Assembly (NCBI RefSeq): GCF_900460315.1
Contig: NZ_UHIO01000001.1
Span: forward strand, 1,765,501-1,829,500
From: Veillonella criceti
Lineage (GTDB): Bacteria > Bacillota > Negativicutes > Veillonellales > Veillonellaceae
Length of the DNA: 64,000 bases
Direction of reading: 5' to 3'
Positions 8,424 through 17,990 of the stretch are shown here, piece after piece. The notes beneath the pieces were generated by a model that saw only the letters and a list, made by a program, of their open reading frames with translations, was not told the DNA's origin and ran no database searches. Each line of letters starts with the position of its first letter. The stretch's first letter is position 1. The position numbers and the translations under genes were made by a program.

Positions 8424-9254
8424 TTAACCGAAGCGACCGTTAATGTAGTCTGCCGTTTTTGGCTGTGCTGGTTCGGTAAAGATAGTCTTTGTTTTATTAT
8501 ATTCTATCAAATCTCCCATTAAGAAGAAAGCTGTTTTATCAGAAATACGAGCAGCTTGTTGCATATTGTGTGTAACAATGACGATAGTATAGTTTTCTTT
8601 TAGTTCTAAAGCCAATTCTTCAATTTTAGCGGTAGAGATAGGATCTAGCGCACTAGTTGGTTCGTCCATAAGAATTACATCAGGACGTGTAGCTAATGTA
8701 CGAGCAATGCAAAGGCGTTGCTGTTGACCACCGGATAAACTAAGCGCACTTTTATGTAAGCGATCTTTTACTTCGTTCCATAAGGAGGCTTGGGTTAAGC
8801 TAGTTTCAACTAATTCATCAAGTTCGCTTGCTTTAGTGATACCTTGTAAACGAGGTCCAAAAGCTACATTATCATATAGACTTTGAGGGAATGGATTAGG
8901 CTGTTGGAATACCATACCTACGCGGTGGCGAAGGACGATAGGCTCCATATCAGCATAAATGTCTTCTCCTTCTAATAAAATTTTACCTTTAACGGTTACA
9001 TCGCCTTCTAAATCGTTCATGCGATTTAAAATACGTAAGAATGTGGATTTACCGCAACCAGATGGTCCGATTAAAGCGGTGATTTCATTCTTTTTGATGT
9101 CCATGTTGATATTTTTTAAAGCGTGGTAGGAACCATAGAAAAAATCAAGATTTTCTACGGTGAAGGCATTGCCTAGACCTTCATTAGCAACGGCCTTTAC
9201 TTGTGTGTTAACAAGTACTTGTGGATTAGGCATTACTACTTCAGAAATTTCCAT
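8424..9254 (-). CDS. pstB: Phosphate ABC transporter ATP-binding protein PstB
   Basis: A 276-residue ABC ATPase with Walker [10 protein letters not shown] at 63-71, signature LSGGQQQR and Walker [14 protein letters not shown], all with PstB-type surroundings ([20 protein letters not shown]). It energises phosphate import through PstA and PstC. The first 30 residues are a non-conserved extension; the ATG used overlaps the pstA stop (TAATG), which supports that start and tight coupling. It is the last gene before the terminator at 8382-8413. Confidence 0.96.
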   Translation of the reverse strand: MEISEVVMPNPQVLVNTQVKAVANEGLGNAFTVENLDFFYGSYHALKNINMDIKKNEITALIGPSGCGKSTFLRILNRMNDLEGDVTVKGKILLEGEDIYADMEPIVLRHRVGMVFQQPNPFPQSLYDNVAFGPRLQGITKASELDELVETSLTQASLWNEVKDRLHKSALSLSGGQQQRLCIARTLATRPDVILMDEPTSALDPISTAKIEELALELKENYTIVIVTHNMQQAARISDKTAFFLMGDLIEYNKTKTIFTEPAQPKTADYINGRFG

Positions 9255-10156
9255 TATTTATTCTCTCCTAAGTTTTTACGATTAAGGTGACGGCTAAGAG
9301 CGCGAGCACCAATACTAAATGTGAATACAAGGGCTAATAGTAAAAGGGCACTTAAATTGGCCATAGCTTCTGCATCAGAGGCTAATGACTCACTGCGCGA
9401 AGCCCAAATTTGTAAGGCTAAGGTTTCACCTGAACGGAATGGGTTGAAGGCATTAGTAGGGGATGTAATATCTGTACTTGCCCAGTTAATATCAGTGCTC
9501 ATACCAGCTGTAAACATGAGGGCCGCTGCTTCACCAAATACGCGACCTGCTGCAAGGATAATCCCTGTAATAATAGCTGGAAAGGCTGCCGGTAATAATA
9601 CCCGGCTAATAGTTTGCCACTTAGTAGCACCTAGACCATAACTCCCTTTGGCATAAGATGGTGGCAAGGCTCGAAGTGCGTCTTCCGTGATGGTAGCAAT
9701 GAGCGGTAAGGTTAAGATTGAAACAGTTAAGGCCCCAGCAAATAAATTCCATTGGGAGTTGGTCATAATGATAAATACGAGATAACCAAACAAACCAAGT
9801 ACGATGGAGGGTAAGGAGGATAAGGTTTCAATAGAAATACGCATAATTCGCTGCGCTTTTCCTTCAGTAGCATATTCAGCCATGTAAATACCACCACCGA
9901 TACCCAGTGGTACACTAATAACTAAGGCTAAAAATACTAAATAAATGGTATTGAATAACTGATTACCAATGCCCGTTGGGGAAAAAGCTAAGAGTTCGAG
10001 CTTGAAATCACTCAAAGCATTCCACGCAATGTGGCCTACAAAGGCTAGTAATAAGAGTAAGACGGCACCAGCTAAGCCGTGGAGGGCTAACGTGATGAAT
10101 CTATCGGTAGATAAGGCCCGCTGCCGAGGAGCGGGAATGGCTTTACTTGCTCTCAC
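9254..10156 (-). CDS. pstA: Phosphate ABC transporter permease PstA
   Basis: A 300-residue inner-membrane permease with about six hydrophobic segments and the cytoplasmic EAA-type loop [20 protein letters not shown], which contacts PstB. It overlaps pstC by 14 nt and pstB by 1 nt, so the operon is read as one translationally coupled unit. The N-terminal 20 residues are basic and precede the first helix. Confidence 0.95.
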   Translation of the reverse strand: MRASKAIPAPRQRALSTDRFITLALHGLAGAVLLLLLAFVGHIAWNALSDFKLELLAFSPTGIGNQLFNTIYLVFLALVISVPLGIGGGIYMAEYATEGKAQRIMRISIETLSSLPSIVLGLFGYLVFIIMTNSQWNLFAGALTVSILTLPLIATITEDALRALPPSYAKGSYGLGATKWQTISRVLLPAAFPAIITGIILAAGRVFGEAAALMFTAGMSTDINWASTDITSPTNAFNPFRSGETLALQIWASRSESLASDAEAMANLSALLLLALVFTFSIGARALSRHLNRKNLGENK

Positions 10157-11051
10157 TGAGGGCGCCTCCTTTAGATGTAATGTAACGAATTAGCAAGATG
10201 AATAGTAAGGAAATGACAAAGAGTAATAGGGCCATAGTCCAAAGGGCCATGTTATATTCACTACCTTCCATAGTACCGCCCATATCAGCAGCGATAGCAC
10301 TGGTAAGGTTAACAGTAGGATCGAGTAGTGAGCTAGGGAAGGCTTTCATTTTGCCGATGACCATAGCTACGGCGAGGGCTTCCCCAAAAGCTCGAGCAAG
10401 ACCTAAGACAACGCCAGCTAAGATACCATGTTTAGCCACTGGTAAAACGATTTTGTAAATAACTTCCCAACGAGTTGCACCTAGACCATAGGCGCCTTGA
10501 CGATATGTTTTTGGTACACTATTAATGGCATTCATCGTTACGGAAGTAATGGTTGGGAATATCATGAGTGCTAAAACGATGGATGCGGCTAATACAGAGA
10601 AACCGCTATGCGCATCGGTGTACTTTTGAATAAAAGGAACAAGAATGGTAAGACCTAACCAACCGTAGATGATTGAAGGAATTCCTACAAAAATTTCAAT
10701 CACTGGTTGCCAGAATTTACGGCCGAGGCTAGGGGTGATTTCTGCCATATAAATGGCAAGAGCAATACTGACTGGCGTAGCCATCAATAATGCTAAGGCA
10801 CAGGTAATAAGAGAGCCGACAATATAAATGCCGGCTCCAACGTGGCCACCCCCGTCGAGTGTATCGGCGGGTTGCCACTGTGTAGAAAATAGGAATTCTG
10901 AAAGACTGTGCCCGTAAAGTGTAAAGGTTCCGGTGCCGCGATAGAGTAAGAAAATCCCTATAGCTGCCGTAACGACTAGCAAGAAGAAACCTGTACCTTT
11001 AATTACGTAACGCCATATTTTATCGGCGCGAAGCGTGCTTTCAATGTTCAT
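10143..11051 (-). CDS. pstC: Phosphate ABC transporter permease PstC
   Basis: A 302-residue inner-membrane permease with about six hydrophobic helices and the EAA loop SVPKTYRQGAYGLGATRWEV. It pairs with PstA to form the phosphate channel. It begins 3 nt after the pstS stop and overlaps pstA. The extracytoplasmic loop near residues 50-70 (YGHSLSEFLFSTQWQP) is typical of PstC. Confidence 0.95.
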   Translation of the reverse strand: MNIESTLRADKIWRYVIKGTGFFLLVVTAAIGIFLLYRGTGTFTLYGHSLSEFLFSTQWQPADTLDGGGHVGAGIYIVGSLITCALALLMATPVSIALAIYMAEITPSLGRKFWQPVIEIFVGIPSIIYGWLGLTILVPFIQKYTDAHSGFSVLAASIVLALMIFPTITSVTMNAINSVPKTYRQGAYGLGATRWEVIYKIVLPVAKHGILAGVVLGLARAFGEALAVAMVIGKMKAFPSSLLDPTVNLTSAIAADMGGTMEGSEYNMALWTMALLLFVISLLFILLIRYITSKGGALSESK

Positions 11052-11054
11052 CTA

Positions 11055-11939
11055 TTATTTCTCCGTTTTCACTTTAGAGGCTACACCGTAACCTTTGGAT
11101 TCTAATACTTTACCGTATTCTTCAGACATAATGAAGTCTAGGTATGCTTTTTGAAGTGCATCAGGGTTTCCTTTGGTGTACATGTGTTCAAAGCCCCATA
11201 CTTTGTAAGAACCGTTGTAGCTATTTTCAAGGGTTGGTGCTACGCCATCGATGGAGATAGCAGCTACACTTGAGTTATTTAAAAGGTAAGGTAAGGCAAC
11301 ATAACCAATAGCGCCTGGTGTGCTGGAGATACTTTGGATAAGAGCACCAGAGTCATCTGTTTCTAAAGATTTGTTAGATGCTTCTTGGTTTTTATCAAGG
11401 GCAAATTCAGAGAAGAGGGCACGAGTACCGGATGTAGAAGGACGAGTTACTAATACTACATTCTGATCAGGACCGCCTACGTCTTTCCAGTTAGTTACTT
11501 TGCCAGTGAAAATGTCAATCAATTGTTGTTTAGTTAAATTTGGTACAGCTTTAGCTACATCTTTGTTAGCTACAGCCGCTACGGTTACAATGGCTACTTT
11601 ATGGTCAACTAATTCAGCAGCTTTTTCTTTAGGTAATTTGCTTTCTGCTGGAACGTCGGAGTTACCAATGTTAACAGTACCATCAGATACTTGTTTTAAG
11701 CCTGTACCAGAACCACCACCATTTAATACGATAGAAACATCAGGATGTTTCTTTTTGAATTCAGCCGCTGCATCTTTAGCAAGTGGTAGCAATGCAGAAG
11801 AACCAGAAGAAGTAATGGTACCTTTTAAAGCTTGTTTTGAGTCTGCTGGTGCTGAACTGCTGTTACCGCATCCTGCTAAACCCAAGGCTAATACGCTTGC
11901 CATAACCATTGCTGTAAGAGCTTTACTTTTGAATTTCAT
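11055..11939 (-). CDS. pstS: Phosphate-binding lipoprotein PstS
   Basis: A 294-residue periplasmic phosphate-binding protein. The lipoprotein signal peptide ends in the lipobox LAGC with the lipidated Cys at residue 24, followed by a Ser-rich linker. Ligand-binding motifs of the family follow (GTITSSGSSALLPL near residue 40, GGGSGTG near 75, RPSTSGTRALF near 167). It captures phosphate and hands it to PstC/PstA. It is the first gene of pstSCAB and follows a Pho-box-like array; GAGG-type ribosome binding site before the ATG. A phoU gene, often at the end of such operons, is absent from this window. Confidence 0.96.
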   Translation of the reverse strand: MKFKSKALTAMVMASVLALGLAGCGNSSSAPADSKQALKGTITSSGSSALLPLAKDAAAEFKKKHPDVSIVLNGGGSGTGLKQVSDGTVNIGNSDVPAESKLPKEKAAELVDHKVAIVTVAAVANKDVAKAVPNLTKQQLIDIFTGKVTNWKDVGGPDQNVVLVTRPSTSGTRALFSEFALDKNQEASNKSLETDDSGALIQSISSTPGAIGYVALPYLLNNSSVAAISIDGVAPTLENSYNGSYKVWGFEHMYTKGNPDALQKAYLDFIMSEEYGKVLESKGYGVASKVKTEK

Positions 11940-11984
11940 GATTGAATTGCCTCCTAATCGATGGACAGATTTACAATTTAGTTT

Positions 11985-11999
11985 GTATACACAGTATAC
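11985..11999. promoter_or_regulatory. GTATAC-ACA-GTATAC palindrome in the pstS promoter
   Basis: Two GTATAC hexamers (each self-complementary) flank ACA, about 45 nt before the pstS start. On the - strand the sequence also offers a TATACT -10-like hexamer just downstream of the Pho-box array, so this is probably the core promoter; the symmetry could additionally be an operator. Confidence 0.45.
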
Positions 12000-12007
12000 A
12001 TAAGGTT

Positions 12008-12047
12008 TGTAAAGTTTATAGTCAGCACTTTGTAAAAGTTTTGTAAA
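12008..12047 (-). promoter_or_regulatory. Pho-box-like array upstream of pstS
   Basis: On the - strand, TTTACA hexamers occur at 12042-12047, 12031-12036 and 12008-12013. Their spacings are 11 and 23 (about two times 11), with a degenerate fourth position (CTGACT) in the gap. Direct TT(A/T)ACA-type repeats with an 11-bp period are the known PhoP/PhoB binding arrangement in Firmicutes. They take the place of a -35 element ahead of the TATACT -10. The binding protein should be the PhoB homologue at 7662-8360. Confidence 0.7.
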
Positions 12048-12236
12048 ATTAAAATTAGATGAGCGAGACCTCTATTTTCTTGGGAAATATACTATATATA
12101 AGTTTTTTATAGCTTGTATTGGAAGGTGAAAATATACAAGGTATTGACAGTGTGTTTTGATGAAAAATGACAATTTGGAAGCGAACAGAGTGTATATTTG
12201 GTGATTTTTTTTATGTATCTATTGGCTGGATTATGC

Positions 12237-12265
12237 TTGAAAAGAGTCATCTTGAGGTATAGAAT
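12237..12265 (+). promoter_or_regulatory. Sigma-A type promoter for alr
   Basis: TTGAAA (12237-12242), a 17-base spacer and TAGAAT (12260-12265) lie about 30 nt before the alr start. The rest of the 11940-12295 gap is AT-rich and non-coding. Confidence 0.6.
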
Positions 12266-12295
12266 AAAGGGTAGTAATTTTTATTGAGGTGACTT

Positions 12296-13405
12296 ATGAG
12301 ACCTACTCACTTAGAAATAGATACGGCGATTATTCGTGAGAATTTGCGTCGCATTAAAGATAGTTTGCCGGAATGGAGTACGAGTACGGCTGTTATTAAA
12401 GCGAATGGCTATGGCCATGGTAGTGTTATGGTCGGTCGAATTGCAGTAGAAGAAGGCTATGAATCGCTAGCGGTTGCATTTCCCGAAGAGGCCTTGCCTT
12501 TGCGGGCGGCGGGTATTATGGTGCCTATTTATTTATTAGGGATTACGTTGCCGCAGTCGTTTGATTTAATTGTTGAAAGCAATTCGCGTCCTGCTATTTG
12601 TGAATCGACTGATTTGGCTGCCTTAGACGCTTGTGCAGCGCGCCATGAAACGATTATTGAATGTTGTATTGCGGTGGATACGGGGATGCATCGAATTGGT
12701 GTACACCCAGATAGAGCTTTAGATTTTATGCAAGAAGTAGAATCGTATCCACATCTTAGTGTTGATGGATTTTTCTCACATATGGCGAGTGCTGATGCAG
12801 CCGATAAAACGAGTGCGCATAAACAAACGGAGTTATTCCGTCATATGGTGGAAATGATTCGCGCTCATCGTTCCGAGCCGTTTCGTTTTTCTATGGCTAA
12901 TAGTGCGGGGCTATTATCTGTAAAAGATAGCTTATTTACTGATGCGCGGCCAGGTATTATTCAATATGGTATTATGCCTTCATTAGATGTGCCTAATCGC
13001 TTAGGATTGCGCCCCGCTTTAAGTTTGCATAGTAAAGTAGTGCATGTGCAGCATTTAAAAGCAGGTGAGCGCATTGGTTATGGTGGAACTTATACTACGG
13101 ATCGTTTGACTACGGTGGCGACAATTCCTGTAGGGTATGCGGATGGATATCCGCGGAGCTTGTCAAATCGAGGGGCCGTATTGATTCATGGACACCGATG
13201 TCCCATCGTGGGGCGTGTTTGTATGGATCAACTGATGGTAGCTATGCCAGAAGGTGTACCCGTTCATCCTGGTGATGAGGTAGTTCTTATTGGTACGCAA
13301 GGCGATGAAAGTATTACCGTTCTTGAAATTGCTACATTGGTAGGAACTATTCCGTATGAAATTTTCTGTGATTTTTCAGAGCGTGTACCAAGGATTTATG
13401 TGTAA
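12296..13405 (+). CDS. alr: Alanine racemase
   Basis: A 369-residue fold-type III PLP enzyme converting L-Ala to D-Ala for peptidoglycan. The PLP lysine is Lys35 in AVIKANGYGHG, and the second catalytic base is Tyr262 in RIGYGGTY. The barrel domain spans about 1-240 and the C-terminal beta domain about 241-369, with GYADGYPR and CMDQ motifs. The start ATG has a GAGGTGA ribosome binding site. It is a single gene with its own promoter and terminator. Confidence 0.97.
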   Translation: MRPTHLEIDTAIIRENLRRIKDSLPEWSTSTAVIKANGYGHGSVMVGRIAVEEGYESLAVAFPEEALPLRAAGIMVPIYLLGITLPQSFDLIVESNSRPAICESTDLAALDACAARHETIIECCIAVDTGMHRIGVHPDRALDFMQEVESYPHLSVDGFFSHMASADAADKTSAHKQTELFRHMVEMIRAHRSEPFRFSMANSAGLLSVKDSLFTDARPGIIQYGIMPSLDVPNRLGLRPALSLHSKVVHVQHLKAGERIGYGGTYTTDRLTTVATIPVGYADGYPRSLSNRGAVLIHGHRCPIVGRVCMDQLMVAMPEGVPVHPGDEVVLIGTQGDESITVLEIATLVGTIPYEIFCDFSERVPRIYV

Positions 13406-13548
13406 AGCTGAAATTGAAGAAATTTATCGGTCTATTTTGTAATTGACATACGGTATGAATTTTACCTTGATTTTTGATTGGTTATAATCTATTTAGTGTA
13501 ATGATATGCATTAAAGTTTTATAAAATAGATTTTTTAATAATGATTAA

Positions 13549-13585
13549 CGTGGTGATAATGAATTTTCGTTATCACCACTTTTCT
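13549..13585 (+). terminator. Terminator after alr
   Basis: A perfect 10-bp stem GTGGTGATAA / TTATCACCAC is followed by TTTTCTT, about 145 nt after alr. The rest of the 13406-13823 gap is AT-rich with no gene visible. Confidence 0.75.
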
Positions 13586-13823
13586 TATATAAAATATTTT
13601 CATTTTGATAGTTGGTTATTTGAGAGTCTATATGTTGTGAAAGATATGAATAAATAAGAGGATGAAGTCATTATACAGTCAGACGGGGAGTGTTCGTAAA
13701 ACTATATTATAAAAATTTATAATAAAATTCAACTTTTGCAATTTTACATAAAAAATTAATAATTATATAATTAGCCACTGTAGCAAGGTTAGTGATTATT
13801 TGTATAAGGAGATGCTTGAGGCT

Positions 13824-15047
13824 ATGGAGGCTAGAAAAGAAAAGTTATGGACGTTACCCTTTGTGTTAGACACCGTTATTAATTTACTGGTATTTTTGAT
13901 TTATTATTTATTAATCGTTATTATTGCTGTTGTGGCTAAAGATTCGTTGCATGCTACCTCAAGTCAAGCGGGCTTGGCCGTTGGAATTTATATTATTGGT
14001 ACGGTGGTTGCGCGTATATTTGCAGGGCGCTTTGTAAGCACATTAGGTGGACGTAAGGTATTATATGTAGGCTTAGGAATCTATTTAATTTCAACGATTT
14101 TGTATTTTTATATTCCTAATTTACTTGTATTGGATACGATTCGTTTTATCAATGGTTTTGCTTATGGGATCACTTCTACCGCTACGAGTACTATTGTAGC
14201 GAGTGTTATTCCTAAAACACGTCGTGGCGAAGGCATTAATTATTATGGTTTGAGCACAAGTTTAGCTGCGGCTATTGGTCCATTTTTAGGGATTTTCTTA
14301 TTGTCGGTGACGAATTTTAATACGATTATTGCTCTTTGTGTGTTCTTAGTTATTCTATGTGTAGTTGGGGCTTTTTTGATGGAGTTTGAAGAACCTAAGC
14401 TTAGTGACGCGTTAATTAAAGAAGAATCAGGGCGTCGCATTTCTGATTATTTAGAACCACGAGTTAATTCTATTACTTTAGTTTCCATATTAGTAGGATT
14501 TGCTTATTCGGGGATTTTAGGATTTATGGCGTCGTATACACGAGATATTGATATGGTACAAGCTGGTACTTGGTTCTTTGTAGTCTATGCCATTATTATT
14601 ACGCTGACTCGTCCGTCTTTAGGTCTTATATTTGATCGCAAGGGCGAAAATTATGTGTTATATCCTTGCTTTATTTCATTGGCTATTGGTATTTTGCTAT
14701 TAGCATTTGCACAGGCTAGTTGGATGATTTTATTATCGGCTCTTTTTGTGGGATTGGGCTACGGTACGTATATGTCAAACGGACAGGCAGTGGTTGTTAA
14801 AATGGTGCCATTTCATCGGATTGGCATTGCTACCTCTACCTATTTTATTGCTCTTGATATTGGTTTGGGTTTTGGCCCCTATGTATTAGGCGGGGTTAAA
14901 GAGCTGATAGGTTTCACGAATATGTTTGTATTAACGGCAATTGTTGCGGTAGTGGCCTTTATTTGTTACCATTTTTTATATGGACGCTTAATTGGTACGC
15001 CCGATGATCCTGCTTTGAAAGCACAAAAAGAAGAACTGGAAATTTGA
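13824..15047 (+). CDS. MFS transporter
   Basis: A 407-residue membrane protein of the major facilitator superfamily with about 12 hydrophobic helices and the loop 2-3 signature GRFVSTLGGRKVLY. It has a short charged N-terminus and hydrophilic C-terminus. Substrate unknown; related proteins include sugar and drug exporters. The start is uncertain: the frame opens at a TTG at 13800, with ATGs at 13812 and 13824. I prefer 13824 because AAGGAG lies 12 nt upstream. It is a single gene, with the EamA-type transporter 84 nt downstream. Confidence 0.88.
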   Translation: MEARKEKLWTLPFVLDTVINLLVFLIYYLLIVIIAVVAKDSLHATSSQAGLAVGIYIIGTVVARIFAGRFVSTLGGRKVLYVGLGIYLISTILYFYIPNLLVLDTIRFINGFAYGITSTATSTIVASVIPKTRRGEGINYYGLSTSLAAAIGPFLGIFLLSVTNFNTIIALCVFLVILCVVGAFLMEFEEPKLSDALIKEESGRRISDYLEPRVNSITLVSILVGFAYSGILGFMASYTRDIDMVQAGTWFFVVYAIIITLTRPSLGLIFDRKGENYVLYPCFISLAIGILLLAFAQASWMILLSALFVGLGYGTYMSNGQAVVVKMVPFHRIGIATSTYFIALDIGLGFGPYVLGGVKELIGFTNMFVLTAIVAVVAFICYHFLYGRLIGTPDDPALKAQKEELEI

Positions 15048-15131
15048 TAAATTCGCTATTTACTTTATGTTTTAAGGGGTATATACTAGTGCGAGTATAT
15101 AATTCTCGTTGTGTGGGAGGATAGGATTAAC

Positions 15132-16040
15132 ATGTCGGTTAAACAAGCTGAAGGGTTAATGTTATTTGTAACATTTGCGTGGAGTTCGTCGTACTTGTTA
15201 ATGAAAATTGCTTTAGAAGGTGTAGAGCCATTTAATTTGATTGCGTTGCGGTTTTGTATTGCTTTTATCTGCGTGAGCATTGTGTTTTTTAAGCTATTCA
15301 AACAGTGTACTTGGTCGACATTTTATAAGGGCGTCGGATTAGGTGCTTTGGTGTGGATTTCGTTGTTTGGGACTGTTACGGGGGTTAAACTTACAACGGC
15401 TTCGGCCGCTGCTTTTTTAGGAACAACGACAGTTGTATTAGTGCCTATTATTGAGGGGATATGGCGCAAAAAATGGCCACCTAAAATAACCGTATTGAGT
15501 ATTGCCTTAGCTTTTTTAGGATTAATCTTATTCACCGTTAAAGAAGGTTTTTCTCTAGATGTAGGGGCTATATATTGCTTGTGGGGCACTTTTGGTTATG
15601 CTAGTTATATTATTATTCTAGGTAATATAGCTAAAGGCAAAGATGGTATTCTTATTAGTATGATTCAATTTGCGGCTATTGGGGTGCTGAGTTTATTGAG
15701 TTCGTTTGTTTTTGAAACGCCTCGTTTGCCACAAACAAATGAGCAATGGGGTGCTGTGCTTATACTGGCTATCGTGTGTAGTGCATTTTGCTTTTTGATG
15801 CAAATGATTGCTCAACGATATATTTCTCCATCTAAAATCGGTCTTATTTATTCTATGGAACCAGTCTTTGCGGCCGTTTTGGCCTATGTATTCTTGCATG
15901 AAGTATTAGGACTACAAGAATATATTGGCGCAACGTTTATTATGATTGCCATTGTTCTTAAAAATATAGTATATCGTAGTAAATATGCTTTATTGCAACG
16001 AAAGCGAAAACATTGGAATCGGAAATTGACTGTGAAATAA
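15132..16040 (+). CDS. EamA/DMT-family transporter
   Basis: A 302-residue inner-membrane protein with ten hydrophobic helices in two EamA repeats (the second begins near IYCLWGTFGYASY). The C-terminal tail is strongly basic. Family members export amino acids or metabolites, and the substrate cannot be told here. The start is set at ATG 15132, which has GGAGGATAGGA upstream, rather than an earlier GTG. Confidence 0.88.
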   Translation: MSVKQAEGLMLFVTFAWSSSYLLMKIALEGVEPFNLIALRFCIAFICVSIVFFKLFKQCTWSTFYKGVGLGALVWISLFGTVTGVKLTTASAAAFLGTTTVVLVPIIEGIWRKKWPPKITVLSIALAFLGLILFTVKEGFSLDVGAIYCLWGTFGYASYIIILGNIAKGKDGILISMIQFAAIGVLSLLSSFVFETPRLPQTNEQWGAVLILAIVCSAFCFLMQMIAQRYISPSKIGLIYSMEPVFAAVLAYVFLHEVLGLQEYIGATFIMIAIVLKNIVYRSKYALLQRKRKHWNRKLTVK

Positions 16041-16070
16041 GACTTCTTAAAATTTAAGTAGTTAATATTT

Positions 16071-16120
16071 GAGGGCTATAGCGTAAAATCGAAATGATTT
16101 AATGCTACACCCTCTTTTCT
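16071..16120 (+). terminator. Probable terminator after the EamA transporter gene
   Basis: An imperfect stem, GAGGGCTATAGC with GCTACACCCTC, contains an inner AAATC/GATTT stem and is followed by TTTTCTATTT. It lies 30-80 nt after the stop and just before the insertion sequence. Confidence 0.5.
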
Positions 16121-16234
16121 ATTTGTTAGATAATATAAAAAGGGGCTGTAACGAAATACAACTCCTGAAATAAATAATGCGGTTTGAAGATATAAAAGTG
16201 TCTTCGAACCGCATTATTTCTATATTTATATAAG

Positions 16235-16260
16235 AAAAAAGGCCCCAAAGGGCCTTTTTT
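16235..16260. terminator. Bidirectional terminator in the IS leader
   Basis: AAAAAAGGCCC-CAAA-GGGCCTTTTTT is a symmetrical stem with A- and T-runs, directly before the transposase promoter. It should shield the transposase gene from readthrough, a known strategy in insertion sequences. Confidence 0.8.
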
Positions 16261-16262
16261 GT

Positions 16263-16271
16263 TGGTATAAT
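16263..16271 (+). promoter_or_regulatory. Extended -10 promoter of the transposase
   Basis: TGGTATAAT is a perfect extended -10 (TGN-TATAAT, the hexamer at 16266-16271). Initiation 6-7 nt downstream would fall on or next to the ATG at 16278, and no ribosome binding site precedes that ATG. The transcript is therefore predicted to be leaderless or nearly so. Confidence 0.6.
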
Positions 16272-16277
16272 TAATTT

Positions 16278-17888
16278 ATGAACAAAAACCATATCCAACA
16301 CGATAATTATACTAAAATTTCAGGTTTTCGCCAAGTAGTTTTATCTTTGGATTATGGCGTTCGGATTGAACCTAATGAGCCGGTGAGATTACTGGATGCT
16401 GTATTGGAGGAACTAGATTATACAAAGTTACAGCATCTCTATTCTTCAAAAGGAAGAAAATCTTTAGTACCACCATCTATTTTGTTTAAAATCTATGTAT
16501 ATGCCATGACCGAAGGCATTGTATCTGTTCGTAAAATTGCAGAACAATGTACTAAAAATGTTCACTATATGTGGTTATTACAGGGGTATCCAACACCCTC
16601 ACATATGGTATTTCATCGATTTTTCAAGCGACTAACTATTGAAGTATTGCAAGATTTGTTTACACAACTAATTGAAACACTGAGCCAAGTAGATAGTATA
16701 GATTTTTCAGAAGTATTTATTGATGGAACTAAATGGGAAGCGTATGCCAATAAATATAGTTTTGTATGGAAAAAAGCGATTCTAAAACATGCGGCTAAAC
16801 TTCCAGAAAAGTTAAACATACTACAGGATAAAGTGGCTACTGAACTTCAATGTGATAAGGTAACATCATTGACTAATGATGAACTTTTAGTCTATCTAGA
16901 GAAAGAAATTATTAGACAACAAATTCAATTTGTACATGGTTCAGGTAAGCGTAAGCATACATTACAACGCTTATTCGAAGAGTGTGTAGCCATTCGTAAC
17001 AAGCGTATGGAGTATGATGAAGCATTACAAATATTAGGGAGTCGAAATAGTTATTCAAAAACAGATGCTGACGCTACCTTTATGCGATTAAAAGAAGACC
17101 ATATGCTAAATGGTCAATTAAAACCTGCGTATAATGTGCAATTAGCCGTTCATAGTGAATACATTGTGGGTGTTGGTGTATTTCCTAATCCTACAGATAC
17201 AAAGACGTTAATCCCGTTTATGAAACAATTAGAATCTCAGTACAAACAGAAATTTCAATATATAGTAGCGGATGCTGGTTATGACAGTAATGAAAATTTA
17301 TCTTGGTTGTTAGCACATGACTACAAAACATGTATAAAACCAAGTAACTACGAACGAAGTAAGACTAAACGATACCGCGAAGACATAGGTCGTGCAGAAA
17401 ATATGGCGTATGATGAGGTAAGTGATAGTTTTACCTGCGCTAAAGGGCGTAAATTACACTTTCAACGTATTAGAAAAAGTAAAAGTAAAACAGGATTTGT
17501 CTATGAAAGTAGAGTCTACTGTTGCGAAACATGCAATTATTGTGGATTACGTAACCAGTGCCAAAAAGCATATTATGGAGTACAACCTAAACGTAACAAA
17601 ACACTTTATATTTCAACAGATTACCAAGCAATGCTAGTAAAAAACAATGAGGTCTTTAACAGCCCGTTAGGAACACGGCTTCGTGTTAATCGCTCCATTC
17701 AAGTTGAAGGCGTATTCGGTGTACTAAAAGAAGATATGATGTACAAACGCTTTCGACATCGAGGGAAAGATAATGTGGAAAAAGATCTTTTACTAATGGC
17801 GTTTGGTTTCAATCTAATGAAGTTACATAACCGAATACAAAAAGGCCGGTTAGGTCAGCGTTTATTTAAATTAAAAAACGTTGCATAA
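16278..17888 (+). CDS. IS1182-family transposase
   Basis: A 536-residue DDE transposase. The N-terminal DUF772-type domain is at about 30-110. The catalytic residues appear as Asp in FIDGTKWEAY (about 155), Asp in VADAGYDS (about 333) and Glu in VEGVFGVLKEDM (about 483). A Cys cluster (CCETCNYCGLRNQC, about 414-427) is present, as in this family. The frame is intact and full length, so the element may still be active. It is flanked by the terminal repeats described for the IS. Confidence 0.93.
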   Translation: MNKNHIQHDNYTKISGFRQVVLSLDYGVRIEPNEPVRLLDAVLEELDYTKLQHLYSSKGRKSLVPPSILFKIYVYAMTEGIVSVRKIAEQCTKNVHYMWLLQGYPTPSHMVFHRFFKRLTIEVLQDLFTQLIETLSQVDSIDFSEVFIDGTKWEAYANKYSFVWKKAILKHAAKLPEKLNILQDKVATELQCDKVTSLTNDELLVYLEKEIIRQQIQFVHGSGKRKHTLQRLFEECVAIRNKRMEYDEALQILGSRNSYSKTDADATFMRLKEDHMLNGQLKPAYNVQLAVHSEYIVGVGVFPNPTDTKTLIPFMKQLESQYKQKFQYIVADAGYDSNENLSWLLAHDYKTCIKPSNYERSKTKRYREDIGRAENMAYDEVSDSFTCAKGRKLHFQRIRKSKSKTGFVYESRVYCCETCNYCGLRNQCQKAYYGVQPKRNKTLYISTDYQAMLVKNNEVFNSPLGTRLRVNRSIQVEGVFGVLKEDMMYKRFRHRGKDNVEKDLLLMAFGFNLMKLHNRIQKGRLGQRLFKLKNVA

Positions 17889-17939
17889 TTATATTTAAAA
17901 TAGCTTTGTTGAAAGCTTATTTAAGTGCGTCTAAAAACT

Positions 17940-17990
17940 AACACCAAGACTTCTTTGAAGACATCAGTATCTCAAAGAAGTCTTGGTGTT
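17940..17990. terminator. Strong hairpin after the transposase gene
   Basis: AACACCAAGACTTCTTTGA pairs with TCAAAGAAGTCTTGGTGTT, a nearly perfect stem of about 19 bp about 50 nt after the stop, inside the right end of the IS. It is followed by AAAAAGAAAA on the + strand, so it is either a processing/terminator structure or a barrier for transcripts entering from the right. Confidence 0.6.

Noticed and set aside
16119-16301. Minus-strand 60-codon frame across the IS left end
   Set aside because: Runs through the hairpins and terminator of the IS end; no family resemblance.
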